49,635 bases of DNA from Deltaproteobacteria bacterium (lineage in GTDB: Bacteria > Myxococcota > Myxococcia > Myxococcales > 40CM-4-68-19), in assembly GCA_025358085.1 (NCBI GenBank), contig JANYKT010000155.1, positions 1 through 49,635 of the forward strand, in the 5' to 3' direction. The notes under the pieces are model-generated. The model was not told where the DNA came from. It ran no database searches and saw only the letters and a program-made list of their open reading frames with translations. A program made the position numbers and the translations under genes. Positions 41,689 to 49,635 of the stretch are shown here, piece after piece. Within the stretch, counting starts at the first letter, position 1; every line of letters begins with the position of its first letter.

Positions 41689-41745
41689 AATCTGGGGACA
41701 CCAGACGGATTTCCGCGATCGAAATCCGTAGGGTGTCCCCAGATT
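41689..41745. repeat. REP-like GGGGACACC hairpin, probable bidirectional terminator
   Basis: Arms of 25 nt (41689-41713 and 41721-41745) match at 23 positions around a 7-nt loop CGCGATC. The core GGGGACACC...GATTTC is shared with the element at 15521. It fills the gap between convergent ddl and xerC, and the right arm is followed by ATTTT, so it could terminate both. Confidence 0.85.
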
Positions 41746-41757
41746 ATTTTCGCGCCC

Positions 41758-42636
41758 CTAGCGCTTGAGGACGCGCGCCCGCGGGTGCGCGTCTTCGTAG
41801 ACCTGCTGCAGCCGCTCGGACGAGACGTGCGTGTACCGCTGCGTGGTCGAGAGCGAGGCATGGCCCAGCAATTCCTGGATGCCGCGCAAGTCGGCGCCCA
41901 TATCGAGCAGATGCGTCGCGAACGAGTGGCGCAGCGCGTGCGGGTGCACATGCCTGCGCGCGCCCGCCACCAGCGCATAGCGGGCGAGGTGCCGGGCGAC
42001 GCTGCGCGCCGTCAGCCGTCCTCCGCGGCGATTGAGGAGCAAGGCGGTGCCGGCTCCCAACTCGCCCCGTCGCGCGAGATAGAGGCGCAACGCCTCGCGC
42101 GCCTTCGACACCAGCGGCACGATGCGCTCCTTGTTTCCCTTGCCGCGCACTTTCACCGCGCTGTCGCCGTCGATGAAGTCAGTCAAGTCCAGCCCGACGA
42201 GCTCAGAGACGCGCAAGCCGCCGCCGTACAACAATTCGAGCGCGCAGCGGTCGCGCAGGCCCGCCGCGGTGCGCGCGCTTGGCGCGAGCAAGAGCGCGAA
42301 GCAGTCGTCCACCCCGACGACACTGGGCAGCGAGGTGCGCTTCTTCGGCGACAGCAGCCGGCGGGCGGGGCTGTCGGCGAGGTGTCCGCCGCGAACGCGG
42401 TGCTCGTAGAACGCTTTCAGGCTGGCGAGCTTTCGGGCCAGCGTCGCAGGACCATTGCTGCCGAAGCGCGTGGCGAGGAAAGAGCGCAGGTCTTCGCGCG
42501 TCGCCGAGTCGAGGGAGCGCTCGCCGAGGAAGTCCTGCAGCTGGCGCAGGTCGGAGAGATACGCGCGCTGCGTGTGCGCCGACGCGTGCTGGATCTGCTC
42601 GAGGTGATTGTGAAAGTCCTGCAGCGCGTCCGGCAT
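41758..42636 (-). CDS. xerC: Tyrosine recombinase XerC-type
   Basis: A 292-aa site-specific recombinase. The N-terminal SAM-like core-binding domain runs to about residue 95. The catalytic residues are all visible: R142 (GGLRVSEL), K in 'VRGKGNKER', H233/R236 (HPHALRHSFATH), H259 (LGHAS) and Y268 (TTQRYTH). Synteny with trmFO, topA and hslVU is that of the housekeeping XerC that resolves chromosome dimers at dif, rather than a phage integrase. No dif-like site was recognised in the window. Confidence 0.94.
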   Translation of the reverse strand: MPDALQDFHNHLEQIQHASAHTQRAYLSDLRQLQDFLGERSLDSATREDLRSFLATRFGSNGPATLARKLASLKAFYEHRVRGGHLADSPARRLLSPKKRTSLPSVVGVDDCFALLLAPSARTAAGLRDRCALELLYGGGLRVSELVGLDLTDFIDGDSAVKVRGKGNKERIVPLVSKAREALRLYLARRGELGAGTALLLNRRGGRLTARSVARHLARYALVAGARRHVHPHALRHSFATHLLDMGADLRGIQELLGHASLSTTQRYTHVSSERLQQVYEDAHPRARVLKR

Positions 42637-42766
42637 GACGGCATCGTCGGGCAGTCCGGGCGCGGGTCAAGTTTTGGGGCCGGTCTTTGCCGAGGCTGGC
42701 CGGTACTCAAGCCCGGCCAAGCCCGGCTCAACCCAAAGCCGGTCAGTTAGCAGCGCCCTTTCTCTC

Positions 42767-42915
42767 TGCAGGGGACGCCGCCTTAGAGACCGTGGGGGTC
42801 GACGAACGAGTTCGCGACACCCCTACAACCCAACTCCATCCCGCAACACCGGTCAGGGGCGGCGCGAATGTCTGAGGGCGGCGACCCCCACGCTCCTCCT
42901 GCGGCGTTCGTTGCC
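42767..42915. repeat. Dispersed palindromic element, copy C
   Basis: GTGGGGGTCG (42792-42801) pairs perfectly with CGACCCCCAC (42882-42891), and outer arms GACGCCGC/GCGGCGTT extend the stem. The internal blocks CGAACGAGTTCGCGACACCCCT and CAACACCGGTCAGGGG match copy A closely. Beyond the right arm, 42896-42953 matches the isolated arm at 19430-19482 in inverted orientation. Farther out, CCCGGCTCAACCC (near 42722) and GGTCGAGCCTGG (near 42962) are a further imperfect inverted pair. The element therefore fills most of the 340-bp gap 42637-42976. Confidence 0.85.
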
Positions 42916-42976
42916 CAGATGAGAGGCCTCCTTAAATTAACTGAGTGGCATTGCGGCTAAACTTGGTCGAGCCTGG

Positions 42977-44488
42977 CTAGGGAACGTCGGTCACGTACAC
43001 CGAGCCTTTGCCGGCGGTGAGCGTGGCGTAGACGACGCGCAGGCCTTTGGTGTCGGCGAAGCACGAGCTCGCGTCGGCCTCCAGCGCGAACGGCTTGAGA
43101 TGCTGCGGCGGCGCGCCCATGGCGTCGATGACCGCGAGGTCCACCGCGCGGGTCGCGCCCCGGTGCGGCTGCTCGATCAGGATGCGCGTGCCGTCCTGCG
43201 AGAGGTCGAACCCGGCGACGTTCGGCGAGAGAAAGGTCGGCTTGTCCACGCCTGAGACCGGCGCGCGCAACAGCGAACAGCTGCGCGCGGTCCCGGCGCA
43301 GCGCGCCTTCCAGAACAGCGTCGCGCCGTCGTTCGAGAGCTGGTAGCCGTAGACTCCCTCGTCGAGCTTGCGCGGCAGAACCCCCGGACCTTCATCGACG
43401 GACGCGGTCCAGAGCTCGATCTTGTAGTCGCCTTTTTGCGGCGCCTGCACCAGGAAGAGCACGCGCTTTCCCTGCGCGGTGAAGCTCTGCACCTTGCGCG
43501 CCAGCTCGCGCGGCGCCCCGCCCCCGGCCGGCGAGACGGTGAGCGCGCCGGCCCGGGCGCGAAGGTCGTAGTTGGCGAGGAAGAGCAGATCGCCGGACGA
43601 GGTCCAGCGCCAGTCGCTGACCCGCTGGCCGATGACCCGCGGCGTGCCTCCCGCGCGCGACATTCGCGAGAGATCTCCCGTGGCCTCGCCCGGTTTCTTC
43701 GCGGTGGAGAGGAGCGCGAGCTCGCGGCCGTCCGGCGAGAAAGCGAAAGAGGTCGCGCGCGCGAGCTTGACCGGTTCGGCCGCTCCGGGCTCGAGCGTCA
43801 ATAGCTGCCGGTCGCCACCCTGGGGCGCAGGCGGGCCCAGCACGCCCAGCGTCCCGTCCCTGGCGAAGGCGAAATCGGAGGTGGCGGTCGCGACCTCTTT
43901 CTTCGCGCCGCTCCGCGCGTCCACCAAGAAGAGTCGCCCGCCCGCGGCAGCAGCCGCGCGCACGGCCAGGTGCAGTCCGTCGGGCGCCCAGGCCACGCTC
44001 TGAGCGCCGTCGATGGGCACCGCCAGCGTCTCGTGCAGGCCAATCTTGAGGATGCCCACGCGGCCCGGCGCGACAAAGGCCAGCGCGGTCCCCGACGGCG
44101 CCCAGTCGAACGTGCTGGCTTCGGCGGAGATCTTCTGCAGCCCGCCCGCCTGGGTCCAGATCCACAGCTCGCCCTGCCCCGCGCGGAACCGCCACGCGGC
44201 GAGGAATGCCAGCACGTCGCCGCCTGGTGAAAAGCCAAATGCGCCCGCGCTGGTGGGGACGCCCACGCCAGCTCTCTGCGCGGCAGGCTTGGTCAGCGTC
44301 GCGACCCAGAGCTCCCCGGCCAGCAGGTCGTCGGGGACGCTCCGGTCGTCAGGGTGGACGGCGTCGAGCAGGAACGCGGTCGCACCGGGCGCGACGGTGA
44401 TCTGATGCGCAATCCCGTTCGCCAGCCGGGTGCCAGGTGTTTGATCGGAGCAAGCCGCGGCGAGGAGGCAGACGAAGAGGATGCGCAT
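42977..44488 (-). CDS. Beta-propeller (TolB/PD40-like) lipoprotein
   Basis: A 503-aa protein with a lipoprotein signal (MRILFVCLLAAACSD; lipobox AAAC with Cys about 13). It has at least six WD40-like/PD40 repeats: 'GFSPGGDVLAFLA', 'DWAPSGTALAFV', 'AWAPDGLHLAVR', 'AFSPDGRELALL', 'QLSNDGATLFW', 'DLSQDGTRILIE'. Such propellers serve as periplasmic protein-interaction platforms. It starts 4 nt after the trmFO stop, so it is co-transcribed with trmFO; the functional link is unclear. Confidence 0.85.
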   Translation of the reverse strand: MRILFVCLLAAACSDQTPGTRLANGIAHQITVAPGATAFLLDAVHPDDRSVPDDLLAGELWVATLTKPAAQRAGVGVPTSAGAFGFSPGGDVLAFLAAWRFRAGQGELWIWTQAGGLQKISAEASTFDWAPSGTALAFVAPGRVGILKIGLHETLAVPIDGAQSVAWAPDGLHLAVRAAAAAGGRLFLVDARSGAKKEVATATSDFAFARDGTLGVLGPPAPQGGDRQLLTLEPGAAEPVKLARATSFAFSPDGRELALLSTAKKPGEATGDLSRMSRAGGTPRVIGQRVSDWRWTSSGDLLFLANYDLRARAGALTVSPAGGGAPRELARKVQSFTAQGKRVLFLVQAPQKGDYKIELWTASVDEGPGVLPRKLDEGVYGYQLSNDGATLFWKARCAGTARSCSLLRAPVSGVDKPTFLSPNVAGFDLSQDGTRILIEQPHRGATRAVDLAVIDAMGAPPQHLKPFALEADASSCFADTKGLRVVYATLTAGKGSVYVTDVP

Positions 44489-44492
44489 GGCT

Positions 44493-45899
44493 TCAGCGCG
44501 GCAAGCCGGCAGACGCCCTGGGGGCCCGAGGACCCGGGCTCTCCGGTGCCGGCAAGAGCGGAAGGCGCTGCTCCTCTGCCCAGGCGGTCAGATCGCGGCG
44601 CGCGCGCTCCAGCAGCTTCGGCTTGCGCTCCTGCTTGCGGACCCTGCCAGACAGCGGCGGGAAGAGCGCGTAGACGACATTGGTCGGCTGATAATCGTAG
44701 CCCTCCGGGTGCGCCTCGCCGGTGACGTGGCGGAGCAGCGCACCCAGCGCGGTGGTGGCGGGGGGCCGCGCGAAGGTTTCGCCGCGCAGCCGCAAAAGCA
44801 GCGCCCGCGCCGTCAGGTGTCCGGAAGCCGCGCTCTCCACGTAGCCCTCGACGCCAGTGATCTGGCCCGCGCAAAAGACGTGCGGCCGCGCCAGAAGCGA
44901 GCCGTCGCTGGCCATGACTCTGGGGGCGTGCAGGAACGTGTTGCGGTGCACCTGACCCAGCCGGACCCACTCGGCGTTCTGCAAGCCCGGAATGCACTTC
45001 ATGAAGATCCGCTTCTGCTCGGGCCAGGTGAGCCGCGTCTGGAAGCCCACCAGGTTCCAGGCAGTGCCCGCGTGGTCTTCGCGTCGCAGCTGGACGACCG
45101 CATGAGGGCGCTGGCCGGTGCGGGGGTCTTGCAGTCCGACTGGTTTCATCGGTCCGAAGGCGAGCACGTCGCGCCCGCGCCCGGCCATCACCTCGATGGG
45201 GAGGCAGCCTTCGAAATAGCGCGGCTCCTCAAAGGCGTGCGGCTGGACCTTCTCGGCTTTCGATAATTCTTCGATAAACAATTCATACTGCTCGCGCGTC
45301 ATCGGTAAGTTCAGATAGTCGGCGCCGCCGCCCTTGCCGTAACGCGACTGCTCAAAAGCGATGGTGCGGTCGACCGAGTCGCCAAGAACGATGGGGGCGA
45401 GCGCATCGTAGAAGGCCAGAGCCGCGGCGCCGACGGCCTCGCCCAGGCTCCGCGCCAGCGACTCGCCGGTCAAGGGTCCAGTCGCGATCAGGCACAACCC
45501 GGGCCCTTCCGGGAGCTCGAGCACTTCATCGCTTCGCACTTCGATCAATGCATGTTCGCGCACCCGCCGCGTGAGTCCGCCGCTAAAGGCCACGCGATCC
45601 ACCGCGAGAGCATCACCCGCCGCCACGCGCGCACGGTCGGCCTCGGAGAGCACCGGCGAGCCGAGCCGACGCAGCTCTTCGTGCAACAGTCCGATCGCGT
45701 TCTCAGGGTTGTCCGACCGTAGCGAGTTCGAGCAGACCAGCTCCGCGAACCCGTCTTCCTTATGCGCGGGTGAACGCTTGACCGGCTTCTGCTCATGCAG
45801 CACCACGTGCACGCCACCGCCGGCGAGCAGCAGCGCCGCCTCGGTCCCCGCCAGCCCGCCGCCGACGATGTGCACCGTCTCCTGCGTCGCCTCTTGCAT
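44493..45899 (-). CDS. trmFO: Methylenetetrahydrofolate--tRNA-(uracil-5-)-methyltransferase TrmFO
   Basis: A 468-aa FAD enzyme that methylates U54 of tRNA with methylene-THF. It has a dinucleotide-binding '[18 protein letters not shown]', then the family blocks '[13 protein letters not shown]', '[14 protein letters not shown]', '[20 protein letters not shown]', '[28 protein letters not shown]', '[14 protein letters not shown]' and '[19 protein letters not shown]'. Catalytic Cys residues are present. The C-terminus is extended by a Pro/Arg-rich tail. No strong RBS is seen before the ATG. Confidence 0.96.
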   Translation of the reverse strand: MQEATQETVHIVGGGLAGTEAALLLAGGGVHVVLHEQKPVKRSPAHKEDGFAELVCSNSLRSDNPENAIGLLHEELRRLGSPVLSEADRARVAAGDALAVDRVAFSGGLTRRVREHALIEVRSDEVLELPEGPGLCLIATGPLTGESLARSLGEAVGAAALAFYDALAPIVLGDSVDRTIAFEQSRYGKGGGADYLNLPMTREQYELFIEELSKAEKVQPHAFEEPRYFEGCLPIEVMAGRGRDVLAFGPMKPVGLQDPRTGQRPHAVVQLRREDHAGTAWNLVGFQTRLTWPEQKRIFMKCIPGLQNAEWVRLGQVHRNTFLHAPRVMASDGSLLARPHVFCAGQITGVEGYVESAASGHLTARALLLRLRGETFARPPATTALGALLRHVTGEAHPEGYDYQPTNVVYALFPPLSGRVRKQERKPKLLERARRDLTAWAEEQRLPLLPAPESPGPRAPRASAGLPR

Positions 45900-46123
45900 T
45901 GGAGCGTGTCCCTACACGGCAGCCCGGGTGCGCGCAAGAGTCGGCGCCGCCAGCAGGCGGCTGCCCGCTCGTCCCTTGCGGTCGCAATCAAAAGTTCACA
46001 AGCTCGATGTGGTTCCGCAGCAAGGTCGGTGCTCGCGGTGGGGTTTCGTACCCTTCAGGGCAAAGTGGTGGGCGTTGGCGGTGCGTGGGCTTCAGGACCG
46101 GCCGAGCTGCGGGCTTTTCAGAA
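45900..46123. other. Intergenic region upstream of trmFO
   Basis: 224 bp. The perfect hairpin GCCGCC-AGCA-GGCGGC sits at 45946-45961, about 50 nt before the trmFO start on the minus strand. No supported ORF or clear promoter. Confidence 0.35.
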
Positions 46124-46822
46124 TCAATCATCCCAATCGACGGACGCGCCGCCCGAGGTTGCCACGCGACTCGATGCCTTTCCGAAGACGTGCAGTCCGC
46201 AGCCGCCGGAGAGATGACCGCGCACGATCTCCGTCACGTCGATCTCGCCGGAGCAGCCCCCGCTGCCGTTGACCAGCACCGTGCGCGCGCGCAACTTCTT
46301 GCCCTTCAATCGCGCGCCACCCGAGAAGTCGAGCTTCACTTGATCGGCCACGCCCGCCAGTTCGAGCCGCGCTCCTCCGGAAGCGGATGCGGCCAGCGTG
46401 CCGACATCGAGCCCGCGCGCGACGATGGCGGCTCCTCCGCTGGCTTCCAACGCGAGTTCAGGAGTGGCCCCCAGAGTCGCGTTGATGCTGGAGCCGCTGC
46501 TCGCCTCGAGAGCGGTGAACTTCGGCTGCTGCACCGTCACGTTCACGTCGCCGGCGTTTCAGAAGTTGTGCCTCTTGAAACCGATCGTGAGCTTGCTGTC
46601 TTCGACTTTTGTTTCCACCAAGGGCAGCACGTTGTCGTCCGCTTCGACGAGCACCGCCTGGGTCGGCCCGCTGGTGACGATGACGTGAATGCCGCCACCG
46701 ACCTCGACGCTATCGAAGGGTCCGAGTTCGCGCGATTCCTTCCCGGACTTGCCGCTTCCGCGAACGACATCGGCGTAGCAACCCAGAGACAGCGAAAGCG
46801 CGATCAGCAGAATCCGTGTCAT
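46124..46822 (-). pseudogene. DUF2807-type (GIN domain) lipoprotein interrupted by one in-frame TGA
   Basis: One continuous frame of 233 codons is broken only by a TGA at 46561-46559. The first part has a lipoprotein signal (MTRILLIALSLSLGC) and 'RELGPFDSVEVGGGIHVIVTSG', 'VLVEADDNVLPLVETKVEDSKLTIGFKR'. The second part resumes at once with 'NVTVQQPKFTALEASSGSSINA' and then the repetitive beta-helix pattern 'ASGGARLELAG', 'DFSGGARLKGK', 'NGSGGCSGEI'. Together they make a normal DUF2807 protein (head GIN, putative adhesin-like, cell-surface). No frameshift or other damage is seen, so the TGA is a recent mutation, a sequencing error or a readthrough codon. It lies between topA and trmFO. Confidence 0.8.
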
Positions 46823-46865
46823 GCCGCGGTTTACGCGCCGCAACCCGGATATTTCACTGGCCGTC

Positions 46866-49424
<2,559 letters not shown>

Positions 49425-49500
49425 ACTCTCCTCGGGGCGGCGTAAACAGCCGTCACTCCCTGGTGGACTGCAAACGATGCCGGCGCGTTCTAAACGATGC

Positions 49501-49635
49501 TTACGGCTCCCGACGCAAGAAGTATTTTCCCGGTCGCTGGGTACAGAGACCCTGGAATTCCAGCTCGGCCAGACAGCGCAGCGTCTCCTGCGGGGAGAGC
49601 TGGGCCTTGCCCGCCAGCTCGTCGACATGCAGCGG
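49501..49635 (-). CDS. dprA: C-terminal winged helix of DprA (partial)
   Basis: The last 44 codons of a gene entering from the right edge. 'PLHVDELAGKAQLSPQETLRC', then 'LAELEFQGLCTQRPGKYFLR', is the DprA C-terminal winged-helix (HVDEL...LLELEL.G.v...PGk.y.R). DprA loads RecA on incoming ssDNA during transformation. The position just before topA supports the call. Confidence 0.8.
   Translation of the reverse strand, partial: PLHVDELAGKAQLSPQETLRCLAELEFQGLCTQRPGKYFLRREP

Noticed and set aside
41758-42636. xerC considered as a phage or island integrase
   Set aside because: Its place in the trmFO-hslVU block and the absence of attachment sites or mobile genes nearby fit the housekeeping recombinase.
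39952-42750. A 932-codon plus-strand open frame across hslU, hslV, ddl and xerC
   Set aside because: It is antisense to three recognised genes and out of frame with ddl. It arises from high GC and few stops, and its translation is Arg/Ala-rich with no domain.

Overview
The window is GC-rich, densely coded bacterial chromosome with many GTG/TTG starts and 1-4 nt gene overlaps. It has no rRNA, tRNA, CRISPR array, transposase or phage gene that I can see. The content suggests Myxococcota (former Deltaproteobacteria), probably an uncultured lineage. The reasons are a Hsp70 paralogue operon with J-domain/TPR and TPR partners, a large disordered protein with a myxobacterial-type C-terminal domain, a PP2C phosphatase, a WS/DGAT acyltransferase, and the dprA-topA-trmFO-xerC-hslVU order. 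The taxonomic call is inference.

Layout. 1-5590: tail of a VOC-type protein, a DUF2007-like protein, an Fpg/Nei DNA glycosylase and slyX; then a YgiQ-type radical SAM protein reading left with its own terminator; then a Trp/Ala/Pro-rich protein. 5601-14789: a rhomboid-fold protein that lacks the catalytic residues, a short LeuA-like synthase coupled to a 67-aa protein, a thiolase, an exported RidA, a LeuB-like dehydrogenase, a signal-less papain-like protease with an aspartate-rich tail, and a fused LeuC-LeuD dehydratase. The leuA/leuB/leuCD-type genes are all on the minus strand but are interspersed with plus-strand genes. 14971-19424: a membrane protein, WS/DGAT acyltransferase, alpha/beta hydrolase and M20 peptidase. 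19907-23758: an unknown protein with a TerB-like protein, an M49 (DPP III-like) lipoprotein and a PP2C phosphatase. 23952-28047: a three-gene overlapping operon (unknown protein, alkaline-phosphatase-superfamily enzyme, EEP phosphatase) behind a perfect palindrome, then three small single-span membrane proteins. 28297-31374: an overlapping minus-strand chain of tetraheme cytochrome, ResB, EngB and a lipoprotein. 31431-38198: coaE, an SDR, argD, then the J-TPR/Hsp70/TPR operon. 38704-49635: housekeeping genes hslU, hslV, ddl, xerC, a beta-propeller lipoprotein, trmFO, a DUF2807-type gene broken by one in-frame TGA, topA and the end of dprA.

The most unusual non-coding signal is a dispersed family of about 120-150 bp palindromic elements. 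There are three copies (19740-19883, 38565-38692, 42767-42915) and one isolated outer arm (19430-19482). All are intergenic, and all share a core ending in GTGGGGGTCG/CGACCCCCAC. A second, unrelated family of REP-like hairpins built on GGGGACACC/GGTGTCCCC occurs at 15521-15630 and 41689-41745. Neither family has a mobilising enzyme in the window.

All functional calls come from reading motifs by eye. No database search was run.
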